From Paraclostridium ghonii (GTDB lineage: Bacteria; Bacillota; Clostridia; Peptostreptococcales; Peptostreptococcaceae): a DNA stretch of 64,000 bases. Both the position numbers and the translations under genes were made by a program. Within the stretch, counting starts at the first letter, position 1; each line of letters opens with the position of its first letter. Where the stretch lies: NCBI RefSeq assembly GCF_030815085.1, contig NZ_JAUSWG010000009.1. One strand, given 5' to 3'. Below, piece after piece: positions 7,334 to 16,267 of the stretch. The notes beneath the pieces were generated by a model. That model did no database searches. It was not told the DNA's origin and saw only the letters and a list, made by a program, of their open reading frames with translations.

Positions 7334-9331
7334 TTACTCATCTATTTTATCTTTATCATCATCTACATCGTTATTGTTAACGTCTTCATTTTTATTATTA
7401 GCATCTTCATCTTTAACTAGATCTAATTTTTCTTCTTTAAAATCAACTTCTATTGCATCTTCTTTATTGATAGTTTCTTCTGTTGTTGCATTTTCTAACT
7501 TAGGATCTAAAGATAATTCTTTATTAAATGCTTTTATAAATTGCTCTGCATCTAAAGTTTCGTGTACCAATAATGCTTGGGCCACATACTCTAATCTATC
7601 CATATTATCTGTTAATAATTGTTTAGTTTTTACATAAGCTGCAGCAACAATATCTTTTATTTCATTATCTATTTCAAATGCAACTTCTTCAGAATAGTTT
7701 CTCTTGCTTCCTATACTATTTCCTAAGAATACCTCTTCTTCACCATCTCCGAATGTCATAGGCCCTAGTTTAGAACTCATTCCGTATTTAGTTACCATTT
7801 GTCTAGCTGTTGCTGAAACTCTCTCTAAGTCATTTGACGCTCCTGTAGATATATCATCTAAAGTTAACTCTTCTGCAACTCTACCACCAAGTAAAACAAT
7901 TATATTTTCCTTCATTTCATTCTTAGTAGCATAGAATTTATCTTCAACTGGAAGTTGCATTGTAAATCCTCCAGCTCTACCTCTTGGAACTATAGTAACT
8001 TGATGAACAGGGCTTACATGCTCAAGTATATGAGCACATACAGCATGACCCGCTTCATGATATGCTGTTAATTTTCTTTCTGGTTCACTTATAACTCTAG
8101 ATTTTTTAGCAACACCTGCTATTACCTTAGTTATAGCTTCTTCTATAGTATCCATGTGTATTTTCTTTTCTCTTTTTCTAGCAGTAAGAATTGCAGCTTC
8201 ATTCATTAAGTTTTCTATATCAGCAGGAGTGAACCCTGGAGTTCTTCTAGCTAAAACTTCAATCTTAACATCATCTGCTAAAGGTTTATTTTTAGAATGA
8301 ACCTTAAATATAGCTTCTCTACCTTTTACATCTGGTGCTCCTACAACTACTTGTCTGTCAAATCTACCAGGTCTTAAAAGTGCTGGGTCTAATATATCCG
8401 GTCTGTTTGTAGCCGCCATTATTATTATACCTTGATTAACACCAAATCCATCCATTTCAACTAGCAATTGGTTAAGAGTTTGCTCTCTTTCATCATGGCC
8501 TCCGCCAAGTCCTGCACCTCTTTTTCTACCAACTGCATCGATCTCATCTATAAATATTATCGCTGGAGCATTTTTCTTTGCATCTTCAAATAAAGATCTA
8601 ACTCTTGAAGCACCTACCCCAACGAACATTTCAACGAAATCGGATCCACTTATACTAAAAAACGGAACTCCCGCTTCTCCTGCAACTGCTCTTGATAAGT
8701 ATGTTTTACCAGTTCCTGGAGGTCCAACCATTAATATACCTTTAGGTATTCTAGCTCCTAAATCTATATATTTTTTTGGATTTTTTAAAAAGTCGACAAC
8801 TTCTTGTAAATCTTCTTTTTCTTCATTAAGACCTGCTACATCTTTAAATGTAACTCTTGTCTTATCATCATCTTTATGAACTTTAGCTTTAGATTTTCCA
8901 AAGTTCATAACTTTTCCGCCTCCACCTTGAGACTGATTCATAAATACAAACCATAATATTAAAACAAAGAAAAGCATAAGCAGTGATGGTATTATATCAA
9001 AGAACCAAGGAGTTGTTGGTTTTGGTGCTCCTATTAATTGTAATTTACCCTCATTAGCTTGTTTTAATAGTTCATCGGCAAGCTTCTGTGTCTGAATCTC
9101 TTCTGGTATGTATGTTTTAAACTTCTTATTTGTACTCTTTATAGTTCCCTCTACAATCGTGTCTTCTACAATCTTTATACTAGATATGTTTTCTTTCATA
9201 AGCTCTCTATAGACACTTGAAAACTTCATTTCTTCTACTTTTTCTGTTGGACTACCTGAGAACTGTACTATCCCCACGATAATTATAAATATAAGTAGAT
9301 AGAAACCTGCTCCCTTTAAAATTTTATTCAA
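7334..9331 (-). CDS. ftsH: ATP-dependent zinc metalloprotease FtsH
   Basis: FtsH is a membrane-anchored AAA+ protease that degrades misfolded membrane and regulatory proteins. The 665-residue chain has two transmembrane segments (about 10-24 and 114-131) enclosing a small extracellular domain. The AAA module has Walker A GPPGTGKT at 203-210 and Walker B IIFIDEID near 258-265. The zinc site HEAGH is at 425-429. The last 50 residues form an acidic Asp/Glu/Asn tail. The start is TTG with an AAGGAGGG site 8 nt upstream. It follows tilS by 31 bp, the usual tilS-ftsH pairing. Confidence 0.96.
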   Translation of the reverse strand: MNKILKGAGFYLLIFIIIVGIVQFSGSPTEKVEEMKFSSVYRELMKENISSIKIVEDTIVEGTIKSTNKKFKTYIPEEIQTQKLADELLKQANEGKLQLIGAPKPTTPWFFDIIPSLLMLFFVLILWFVFMNQSQGGGGKVMNFGKSKAKVHKDDDKTRVTFKDVAGLNEEKEDLQEVVDFLKNPKKYIDLGARIPKGILMVGPPGTGKTYLSRAVAGEAGVPFFSISGSDFVEMFVGVGASRVRSLFEDAKKNAPAIIFIDEIDAVGRKRGAGLGGGHDEREQTLNQLLVEMDGFGVNQGIIIMAATNRPDILDPALLRPGRFDRQVVVGAPDVKGREAIFKVHSKNKPLADDVKIEVLARRTPGFTPADIENLMNEAAILTARKREKKIHMDTIEEAITKVIAGVAKKSRVISEPERKLTAYHEAGHAVCAHILEHVSPVHQVTIVPRGRAGGFTMQLPVEDKFYATKNEMKENIIVLLGGRVAEELTLDDISTGASNDLERVSATARQMVTKYGMSSKLGPMTFGDGEEEVFLGNSIGSKRNYSEEVAFEIDNEIKDIVAAAYVKTKQLLTDNMDRLEYVAQALLVHETLDAEQFIKAFNKELSLDPKLENATTEETINKEDAIEVDFKEEKLDLVKDEDANNKNEDVNNNDVDDDKDKIDE

Positions 9332-9362
9332 AAGAAGCCCTCCTTTCGTAAGTTGTTTTAAT

Positions 9363-10751
9363 TTATAGTTTCTTAAAGGTAATCTTTAAGACTTCTTTTG
9401 TATTTGCATCAATTTTATAATTTTCATTAATCTTATAATCTCCAACACAAACCACTTCATCATTGTCTACCAATACAGGAATTTTACTTCTTTCTTCCCT
9501 AGGTATTTTTAAATCTATGAATAAATTTTTTAATTTCTTGCTTCCTCCCGCAAGTTTTATTTTATCCCCAGATTCTCTATTTCTTACTATTATCCCTCCT
9601 TTAAATTTATCTAAATCAAATCCTTTAGAGGATTTATCAGCTCTCATACTTTTAAATCTTTCAATACTCATTGTTTTTGTTTCTATAAAGACACCTGTTT
9701 CTTTTATTTTTATAATACCATCTTTAGGAACTTTATAGTTAAACTTAACATCTTCATAAGTTATCTCTTCAGTTGTAACCAATATTCTATCATCATTTCT
9801 ATAAACAAATAATCCTCTAGGTAATACTAATTTTTTATTTATTTTGTCTATATTTTCTAAATCCAATACATCTTCTACATGCTTTTGGTCTACAAAATTA
9901 GTATCTCCTAAAATATACTTAATAGCATTTCTAATTATTCTACTTTTTATTGCTTTGTGTAAATCAATATACTCTTCTAATATGATTTCAACACTTTCAT
10001 TATCATTTAATTTTGAAACCTCTTCAAATTTTTTATTTCCTTCTTGTTCAATATAGTCATTATCTAACTTTAAATTATTACCCATTCTACATATAGATTC
10101 AATCACATTAGTATTAAAATTTTCTTGCATATAAGGAATTAAATCTAATCTTATTTTATTTCTTGTATATATGTTTTCTAAATTTGTACTATCTATTCTC
10201 GGATTTAAATTATTTTCCTCACAATATGCTTCTATACTACTTCTTTCTATATCAAGAATAGGTCTGATTATAGTATCATCTCTTTTATATTCAATGCCTT
10301 TTAAACCTTGTAATCCGGTACCTCGCATCATTCTCATAAGAATAGTTTCAGCTTGATCATTTAAATTGTGTCCTATTGCTATTTTATTAGATTTAGTTTT
10401 TTGTTTTATTTCATAAAACATTTCATATCTTAGCTTTCTAGCGCCTTCCTCTATTGATAATCCGTGTTTTTTACAATACTCAGGCACATTTATTGATTTA
10501 ACAAAAAACTTAACACCTAAACTATCACATAAACTAGATATATACATTACATCTTTTTGTGCTTCTATACCTCTTATTTGGTGATTTAAGTGTGCTGCAT
10601 ATATGGAAATATCGTATTCTTCCTCAATTTGTTTTAATACATGCAATAAACACACTGAGTCTGGTCCTCCTGATAGACCTAATACTATTTTATCACCCTT
10701 TTGTAATAAATTATATTTATTTATAGTACTTCGTACTCTATCTACTATCAT
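9363..10751 (-). CDS. tilS: tRNA(Ile)-lysidine synthase
   Basis: TilS attaches lysine to C34 of the AUA-reading tRNA-Ile, changing both its codon and amino acid identity. The 462-residue protein has the PP-loop LGLSGGPDSVCLLHVL (about 24-39) and HNLNDQAETILMRMMRGTG (about 130-148), followed by the TilS substrate-binding domain and a C-terminal domain with KLAGGSKKLKNLFIDLKIPR. An AGAGGTATG site precedes the ATG. It is the first gene of a two-gene unit with ftsH. The identification is secure. Confidence 0.95.
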   Translation of the reverse strand: MIVDRVRSTINKYNLLQKGDKIVLGLSGGPDSVCLLHVLKQIEEEYDISIYAAHLNHQIRGIEAQKDVMYISSLCDSLGVKFFVKSINVPEYCKKHGLSIEEGARKLRYEMFYEIKQKTKSNKIAIGHNLNDQAETILMRMMRGTGLQGLKGIEYKRDDTIIRPILDIERSSIEAYCEENNLNPRIDSTNLENIYTRNKIRLDLIPYMQENFNTNVIESICRMGNNLKLDNDYIEQEGNKKFEEVSKLNDNESVEIILEEYIDLHKAIKSRIIRNAIKYILGDTNFVDQKHVEDVLDLENIDKINKKLVLPRGLFVYRNDDRILVTTEEITYEDVKFNYKVPKDGIIKIKETGVFIETKTMSIERFKSMRADKSSKGFDLDKFKGGIIVRNRESGDKIKLAGGSKKLKNLFIDLKIPREERSKIPVLVDNDEVVCVGDYKINENYKIDANTKEVLKITFKKL

Positions 10752-10932
10752 AAATCATACCTCTTATACTTAGTTTTTTGACTCAAGTATACTTTCTATA
10801 AAAACTTCTTAAATCCTTGTGCAAATTATTTTATTTTAAAACCTTGTTAAATAATATAATACCAAATAAATTAATCCAAGGGTAGTTTTTTTACATACAT
10901 TTAATTCCATCAATATAAAATTCGTATTACTT

Positions 10933-10961
10933 AAATATAATTAAAATAATATCATACAATA
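10933..10961 (+). promoter_or_regulatory. Possible sigma-E-type sporulation promoter before the polysaccharide deacetylase
   Basis: The plus strand has CATACAATA (10953-10961), matching the sigma-E -10 pattern CATACA-T. An ATAT-containing element lies about 12-15 bp upstream. The -35 match is weak in such AT-rich DNA, so this is a suggestion only. Confidence 0.35.
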
Positions 10962-11016
10962 AGAGTATAAAATACCATTTTGGAAAATTAATTTTTTAAG
11001 TAAGGAGTAAGCAAAA

Positions 11017-11715
11017 ATGAAAAAATTTATATCAGTTTTAATTATATCATCTATATTTGTGTCTTTTATTTCAATTAATTCCCATTGTCTGGACAATTCT
11101 AAAAGCTATAGAAAGACTGCTTACATTACATTTGACGATGGCCCAAATAAAAATACTCCTGAAATATTGGATTTATTAAACAAGTATAATATGAAAGCAA
11201 CTTTTTTTGTCTTAGAAGATAGAATAACCTTATATCCAGATGTCGTTAATAGGATGCTTAGAGAAGGTCATTCAATAGGTTTACATGGTCAAAGCCATGA
11301 AAAAACAGTATTTTATTCATCACAATCATCTGCTTTAAACGAAATTAATAATACAAGACATACGTTGAAAGAGTTGACAGGTTATGACACCAAACTAGTT
11401 AGAGTTCCTTATGGAAGTAAACCATATCTAACAAAGAATCAGTATGATAGTTTAGTTAACTCTGGTTACAATCTTTGGGATTGGAGTATAGACAGCACAG
11501 ACACTCACGAAAATGCTACTGTGTCATCTATAGTTTCTAATACAGTAAACATATTAGAAGAGTCTGGAAATTGTGTTATCTTGTTCCATGATAAACAAAC
11601 AACTGCAAAAGCCCTTTCTAGCGTATTAGAATATTTAAAAGATAATAATTATGAAATTAAAGTCATAGATCAAAATCAATCTCCAATGAATTGGTGGAAT
11701 AGAAATTTCTATTAA
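11017..11715 (+). CDS. Secreted polysaccharide deacetylase (NodB domain)
   Basis: The 232-residue protein has a signal peptide (about 1-25, ending ISINSHCLD) and a NodB homology domain. Motif 1 is ITFDDGPNKNTPEIL, with the catalytic base Asp and metal-binding Asp near 39-40. Motif 2 is HSIGLHGQSHEK, with the two metal-binding His. Motif 3 includes VRVPYGSKP. It should deacetylate N-acetylated sugars of peptidoglycan outside the membrane. The gene stands alone on the plus strand and ends at a strong shared terminator. The sporulation-rich surroundings and a possible sigma-E box suggest a role in spore or cell wall, but vegetative peptidoglycan deacetylation fits equally well. Confidence 0.88.
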   Translation: MKKFISVLIISSIFVSFISINSHCLDNSKSYRKTAYITFDDGPNKNTPEILDLLNKYNMKATFFVLEDRITLYPDVVNRMLREGHSIGLHGQSHEKTVFYSSQSSALNEINNTRHTLKELTGYDTKLVRVPYGSKPYLTKNQYDSLVNSGYNLWDWSIDSTDTHENATVSSIVSNTVNILEESGNCVILFHDKQTTAKALSSVLEYLKDNNYEIKVIDQNQSPMNWWNRNFY

Positions 11716-11720
11716 GTTTA

Positions 11721-11750
11721 AAAGCTGACTAACTATTAGTCAGCTTTTTT
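11721..11750 (+). terminator. Bidirectional terminator between the deacetylase and the DUF1934 gene
   Basis: A perfect 12-bp stem (11721-11732 with 11736-11747) closes on a 3-nt loop and is followed by six T on the plus strand. The convergent minus-strand gene ends at 11749, so the same hairpin can serve both. Confidence 0.88.
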
Positions 11751-12171
11751 AATTAAGCTCTTTTACATATATGTTTACTTTATTTACACCTTCAAATAAT
11801 CCAGTTATACACATATTATATTCTATATCTAATTTAATGGTTTTATCAATTTTTTTTATATCTAATTTCGTAGTATTTATTTTTATATCAAATAAACCTT
11901 GAGGAGTTCTGTATTTTGTTATTGTCTCGCTACCCATAACAAATTTCATATTAGAATTAACTGCTCCAAATTTCTTTATTAAAACTTCATTTTCAGAAAT
12001 TTTTATAGTAGTTGTTACGTGAGCTAATCCTTTTTCCAACTCTTCTTTATATACTAAATATATATCTTTATTTTTTTCATACACACTTCCTTTAGCCATA
12101 ACTTCTATAAAATCTTCATTTCCTAAATTATCGTACTGCTTTGTCTGCATAGATATACTTACATCTATCAT
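11749..12171 (-). CDS. DUF1934 (YwiB-like) beta-barrel protein
   Basis: The 140-residue protein matches the DUF1934 pattern: an opening strand on residues 1-10 (IDVSISMQTKQYD), a central YKEELEKGLAHVTTTIKI with the conserved Glu, and YRTPQGLFDIKINTTKLDI in the C-terminal half. The family has a calycin-like barrel and no established function. It has no signal peptide. It lies 59 bp after murI on the same strand, so it probably belongs to the ddl-murI cell wall transcript. Confidence 0.8.
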   Translation of the reverse strand: MIDVSISMQTKQYDNLGNEDFIEVMAKGSVYEKNKDIYLVYKEELEKGLAHVTTTIKISENEVLIKKFGAVNSNMKFVMGSETITKYRTPQGLFDIKINTTKLDIKKIDKTIKLDIEYNMCITGLFEGVNKVNIYVKELN

Positions 12172-12230
12172 ATTTATCCTCCATAATAATATAAACTCTA
12201 GGTATATTTTACCTAAAGTTTATATTTTTG

Positions 12231-13040
12231 TTAGTATTTTTGTATCTCTATTTGTTCTATATCTTCTATTTCTCTGTTAAGGAATTCCTTCCCTATAGTC
12301 GCAAATCTTTCAGGGATATCAGATACGTAATACTTATAGTATCCTTCATCCACTAAATTTTGATTTAATAAATCCTTTTTAGTTAAAATATTTTTCAAAT
12401 CTTTAGCAGTTTCTCTAGCTGGATTTACTAAAGATATTTTTCCCTCAAGAACTTTATTTATAGTGTTTTTCAAAAGAGGATAATGAGTACAGCCTAATAC
12501 TAAAGAATCTATATTTAAAGATTGTAATTCTTCTAAATATTTTTTAGATGTTAACTCTGCAACCTCTGTATTAGCCCACCCTTCTTCAACTATCGGAACA
12601 AATAATGGACATGCCTTTCCTATTATTTGTATTTTATTATCTAACTTATGAATTTCGCCCTCATAAGCTTTTGAGTTTATAGTACCTTCCGTTCCTATAA
12701 CCCCTACAATTTTATTTTTAGTAGTATACGCAGCTGTTCTAGCTCCGGCTTCTATAACTCCTATTATAGGTATATCATATTTTCCTTGAGCTAATTCTAA
12801 ACTTCTAGCCGTAGCCGTATTACAAGCTATTACTATTGCCTTAACACCCTTAGATATTAAAAAGTTAATAGCTTGAAAAGTATATTTAATAACTGTTTCT
12901 TTAGATCTTGATCCATAAGGTACCCTAGCTGTATCTCCAAAATAAACTATATTTTCATTAGGTAATATACTAGTTATTTCTTTTAAAACAGTAAGTCCCC
13001 CTAATCCCGAATCAAAAACTCCAATTGGATTATTATTCAT
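12231..13040 (-). CDS. murI: Glutamate racemase
   Basis: MurI makes D-glutamate for peptidoglycan. The 269-residue protein has IGVFDSGLGGLTVLKEI (about 6-22), the first catalytic Cys in VIACNTATA (near 72) and the second in LGCTHYPLL (near 183), each in its family context. A gap of 17 bp separates it from the upstream D-Ala-D-Ala ligase gene, so the two enzymes supplying D-amino acid building blocks are made together. An AAGGTG site precedes the ATG. Confidence 0.96.
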   Translation of the reverse strand: MNNNPIGVFDSGLGGLTVLKEITSILPNENIVYFGDTARVPYGSRSKETVIKYTFQAINFLISKGVKAIVIACNTATARSLELAQGKYDIPIIGVIEAGARTAAYTTKNKIVGVIGTEGTINSKAYEGEIHKLDNKIQIIGKACPLFVPIVEEGWANTEVAELTSKKYLEELQSLNIDSLVLGCTHYPLLKNTINKVLEGKISLVNPARETAKDLKNILTKKDLLNQNLVDEGYYKYYVSDIPERFATIGKEFLNREIEDIEQIEIQKY

Positions 13041-13057
13041 ATTATATGCACCTTCTT

Positions 13058-14125
13058 TTACTGTCTACCTTCTATAGCTAATTTTATTAAATTGTCTATA
13101 AGGTCAGTGTATTGTATTCCTGTTGCATCCCAAAGTTTTGGATACATACTTATATTTGTAAATCCCGGTAAAGTATTTATTTCATTTATATATACTTCTC
13201 CAGTATTTTTATCTATAAAGAAATCTACTCTAGAAAGCCCTTTACCATCTATGCATTTAAAAGCATCTATAGCCATATTTCTTATTTTATCCATAGTTTC
13301 TGCATTGATGTTTGCAGGTATTTCTAACTTAGACACTCCATTTATATATTTGTCTTCATAATCATAAAAATCTTTTGCAGGTATTATTTCTCCAGCTATT
13401 GATGCTTTAACATCATCATTTCCTAAAACTGCAACCTCTATTTCTCTTGCATCTATACCTTGTTCTAATACTATTCTTCTATCATGCTTTAAAGCTTCAT
13501 TTATTCCACTTAACAGCTCATTTTTATTACATACTTTAGATATTCCTACACTAGATCCCATATTGGCAGGTTTAACAAATATAGGATAATCCAACTCACT
13601 TTCTATTCTATCAAGCTCTTTTTCCTTATTACCTTCAAATTCCCACTTAGTAGTGTAAGTATAATTAACTTGAGGTAATCCAATTTGAGAAAACACTTTT
13701 TTACATATAAGTTTATCCATTCCAACACTAGATGCTAAAACTCCACATCCCACATAAGGTATATTACTTATTTCAAACAAACCTTGTATCTTTCCATCTT
13801 CTCCGTAAGGCCCATGAAGTACTGGGAATAAAACGTCAAGTTCCTTAAAACCACCATCTTTAAATTCTATTCCCACCTTAGATTTTCCACTAGGTATTAA
13901 ATTTATTTTTACATTGTCATCTGCTAGTTCTTCCCATTTTCCATTGGCTATATTTTCTGATAGCCCACTATAATACATCCATTTACCGTCTTTAGTTATT
14001 CCTATTGTGTGTATATCATATTTTTCTTTATTTATATTTTTAAATATAGATGAAGCTGAAATTCTAGAAACATCGTGTTCTCCGGATTTTCCACCGAAAA
14101 TCAATGCTACACTTAATTTTCTCAT
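13058..14125 (-). CDS. ddl: D-alanine--D-alanine ligase
   Basis: Ddl joins two D-alanines for the peptidoglycan stem peptide. The 355-residue ATP-grasp protein begins RKLSVALIFGGKSGEHDVS and has the ligand loops FPVLHGPYGEDG (about 96-107) and VKPANMGSSVGISK (about 180-193), and the metal-binding INEINTLPGFT near 315. I chose the ATG at 14125 with an AGAAGGG site 8 nt upstream; the GTG nine bases earlier overlaps that site. It starts a ddl-murI-DUF1934 run. The sequence does not allow me to separate D-Ala from D-Lac preference confidently. Confidence 0.95.
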   Translation of the reverse strand: MRKLSVALIFGGKSGEHDVSRISASSIFKNINKEKYDIHTIGITKDGKWMYYSGLSENIANGKWEELADDNVKINLIPSGKSKVGIEFKDGGFKELDVLFPVLHGPYGEDGKIQGLFEISNIPYVGCGVLASSVGMDKLICKKVFSQIGLPQVNYTYTTKWEFEGNKEKELDRIESELDYPIFVKPANMGSSVGISKVCNKNELLSGINEALKHDRRIVLEQGIDAREIEVAVLGNDDVKASIAGEIIPAKDFYDYEDKYINGVSKLEIPANINAETMDKIRNMAIDAFKCIDGKGLSRVDFFIDKNTGEVYINEINTLPGFTNISMYPKLWDATGIQYTDLIDNLIKLAIEGRQ

Positions 14126-14203
14126 CTTATTCACCCTTCTAACTTGTATTTTTATAATTATATGCTTTTTTATTATCTAAGTGATTATTATAGTTCATTT
14201 GAC

Positions 14204-14238
14204 AAAAAAAATAAAGGAGTAACAACTCCTTTATTTTT
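14204..14238 (-). terminator. Terminator of the spoIIR-sleB-like transcript
   Basis: A perfect 14-bp stem (14207-14220 with 14225-14238), a 4-nt loop, and a following U-run on the minus strand, just after the SleB-like stop codon. Confidence 0.9.
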
Positions 14239-14247
14239 AATATTTAA

Positions 14248-14775
14248 TTATTTAGCAAATACATGGTTTCCTATTCGTTTATATGGATCTAATGTTTTAA
14301 TCCAGTTACATGTTGAAATTTGTGGATTCCAAAAATATATCGCTCCTCTTGTAGGATCACTTCCATATAAAGCTTCTCTAGCTGCTTTATATGCACTATC
14401 TGTAGGGTCTTTATATATCTCTCCATTATTCACCACAGAAAATGCATTCTTTTGATAAATAACATCTTTTATATTATCAGGAAATCTTGAATCTAAAACT
14501 CTATTTATTACAACAGCCGCAACAGCAACTTGACCTTCATAACTTTCTCCTCTAGCCTCACTAGATACTAATTTAGATAATAAATATAATTCATCATTTG
14601 TAATACTTATAACCTCTTTAGGTTCCGATTTATCTTCCTTACCATTACTAACAAATTTATTATTTTCAATTTTATAGCTATTTTGTACTTCATTTTCAGC
14701 AAATACAATATTCCCGTTAATTGTTAAAATTAGCAGAGTGCATATTGCTAAAAAAAATTTGGTGTGATACCTCAT
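14248..14775 (-). CDS. SleB-type cell wall hydrolase (Hydrolase_2 domain)
   Basis: The 175-residue protein has a signal peptide (about 1-26, ending NIVFAEN), a linker of about 35 residues, and a C-terminal SleB/CwlJ domain starting SKLVSSEARGESYEGQVAVA. That segment carries the conserved Glu pair that acts as the lytic transglycosylase catalytic centre. AIYFWNPQIS and NHVFAK finish the fold. It lacks the peptidoglycan-binding domain of full SleB. It would act on spore cortex or cell wall outside the membrane. It lies 28 bp after spoIIR, matching the order I recall in C. difficile, so a sporulation or germination role is likely but not shown. Confidence 0.87.
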   Translation of the reverse strand: MRYHTKFFLAICTLLILTINGNIVFAENEVQNSYKIENNKFVSNGKEDKSEPKEVISITNDELYLLSKLVSSEARGESYEGQVAVAAVVINRVLDSRFPDNIKDVIYQKNAFSVVNNGEIYKDPTDSAYKAAREALYGSDPTRGAIYFWNPQISTCNWIKTLDPYKRIGNHVFAK

Positions 14776-14803
14776 ATTATAAAATTCACTCCTTTAAAAT
14801 ATA

Positions 14804-15466
14804 TTATTTTTGATTAGATTTTAAATCTTCTAGTATCTCCAATATTTTAAATTTGATTTTTTTATTAGATGCTTTTTCCATATTCTTTCCTGAGATTAAT
14901 TTATATTCTTCATCTGTTAATACCTTTTTTAACTTTTCATCTGTTTCTTTATCTATAACTCCATTCTTTTCATCAACAAAGCATAGCGGAGGAAACATAA
15001 CACACCACCAATTTCTACCTTGTCCTTCACCTATAAGTATTCTTAAAGCTTTATACTCTCCGGCTGGTAAAACTATATTTGAATATTGTTTTGCAGGAAA
15101 ATTAGTATATTCAAGATTAACCTTCACTTCATAAGTATACCCATTTTCTTCAATAATATTTTTAGATATTTTTTCTAAGTTTTTTTTCTGAGATAAAATT
15201 ATTTTTTCACTTTCTTCAATACTATTTGATTTTTTTAACATTGGTTGTAAATATTTTATAACTTCATCTCTAACTTTTAATTTCAAAGCTTGATCTTCAT
15301 CACTATCACTATTTGCTAAAACATGGAATCTTATTAATTTATCTTTATAATTGCTTGAAACTCTTTCAACTTTGTTTACTTCCCCAAATATATATATAGT
15401 ACTCATTATAATCATAGTTATTAATAAAATGCTCAATCCTAATATTCTTAATTTTATCCTTTTCAT
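14804..15466 (-). CDS. spoIIR: Stage II sporulation protein R
   Basis: SpoIIR is secreted by the forespore across the septum and triggers SpoIIGA to process pro-sigma-E in the mother cell. The 220-residue protein has one N-terminal hydrophobic anchor/signal (about 7-27) and the family core IRFHVLANSDSDEDQALKLKVRDEV, with the hallmark LPAGEYKALRILIGEGQGRNWWCVMFPPLCF segment (about 136-166). Its presence shows the organism makes endospores. It is followed 28 bp later by the SleB-type hydrolase. A sigma-F promoter is expected upstream; I could not define one convincingly. Confidence 0.95.
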   Translation of the reverse strand: MKRIKLRILGLSILLITMIIMSTIYIFGEVNKVERVSSNYKDKLIRFHVLANSDSDEDQALKLKVRDEVIKYLQPMLKKSNSIEESEKIILSQKKNLEKISKNIIEENGYTYEVKVNLEYTNFPAKQYSNIVLPAGEYKALRILIGEGQGRNWWCVMFPPLCFVDEKNGVIDKETDEKLKKVLTDEEYKLISGKNMEKASNKKIKFKILEILEDLKSNQK

Positions 15467-15547
15467 AATATATATCCCCCTAATATATTTTAATATTTTG
15501 ATTATCTCCTAATATATATTTTTTATTCTTCTAGTTTTAAAAAACAT

Positions 15548-15586
15548 AAAAAAATAGACTGTTAATTTTTAACAGTCTATTTTTTA
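15548..15586 (-). terminator. Terminator after the GntR regulator
   Basis: A long perfect stem (AAAAAATAGACTGTTAA, 15549-15565, with 15569-15585) with a TTT loop overlaps the gntR stop codon and ends in a U-run on the minus strand. Confidence 0.88.
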
Positions 15587-16267
15587 TATATTTTTATTAT
15601 TCATAGCTCTCTCTATTATAAATTGCTCAGCTTTTTCTATATGCTCTATAGCATATTTTTTAGCATCTTCATTATTCCCAGATATTATAGCTTTTAAAAT
15701 TTTATCGTGTTCTTCTACTAGATTATATGATGTGTCAAAATCAGATATATATGTCGCTCTAAATCTATGAACTTGTTCCCAAAGTGAATTTATTATTTGG
15801 CTTAACTTCTTATTTTTAGTAGCATTGAATATACATTCATGAAACTCAACATCTTTTTTTAATAATATATCTACTTCATCTTTTCTTTCTATACTATTTT
15901 TAAAGTCTTCTGCTATCTCTTGTAATTTCTTAGCATCCTCTTCATGTATTCTTTCTGCCGCTAAATATGCCGCTAAACCTTCTAAACTCGATCTTATCTC
16001 TAATACATCTATTATATCTTTTAATGACATATTAGCTACGTATGCACCTTTTCTCGGTAGCATAACAACCAATCCTTCTAACTCAAGCTTTCTAATCGCT
16101 TCTCTTATAGGCGTTCTACTTACTCCTAGTTGTTCAGCTAATTGAACCTCCATAAGTCTTTGCCCTGGTTTTAATTTCCCCTCTAAAATAGCTTCTCTTA
16201 AGTTTTCAAAAACTACATCTCTTAGTGGCTTATAATTATCTAAATTTAATTTTGTTAAGCTATCCAT
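15584..16267 (-). CDS. GntR family regulator, FadR subfamily (FCD domain)
   Basis: The 227-residue protein has an N-terminal GntR winged helix (about 12-75, QLAEQLGVSRTPIREAIRKL) and an all-helical FCD ligand domain (about 85-215) with EIRSSLEGLAAYLAAERI and the metal-binding FHECIFNATKN. It should be a dimeric repressor of an organic-acid or amino-acid pathway; the ligand is unknown. I chose the ATG at 16267, with AAAGGAG 9 nt upstream. A TTG three codons earlier abuts the ribosome binding site. The start overlaps the end of ispE by 8 bp, so it is translationally coupled to an isoprenoid gene to which it has no obvious link. Confidence 0.9.
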   Translation of the reverse strand: MDSLTKLNLDNYKPLRDVVFENLREAILEGKLKPGQRLMEVQLAEQLGVSRTPIREAIRKLELEGLVVMLPRKGAYVANMSLKDIIDVLEIRSSLEGLAAYLAAERIHEEDAKKLQEIAEDFKNSIERKDEVDILLKKDVEFHECIFNATKNKKLSQIINSLWEQVHRFRATYISDFDTSYNLVEEHDKILKAIISGNNEDAKKYAIEHIEKAEQFIIERAMNNKNI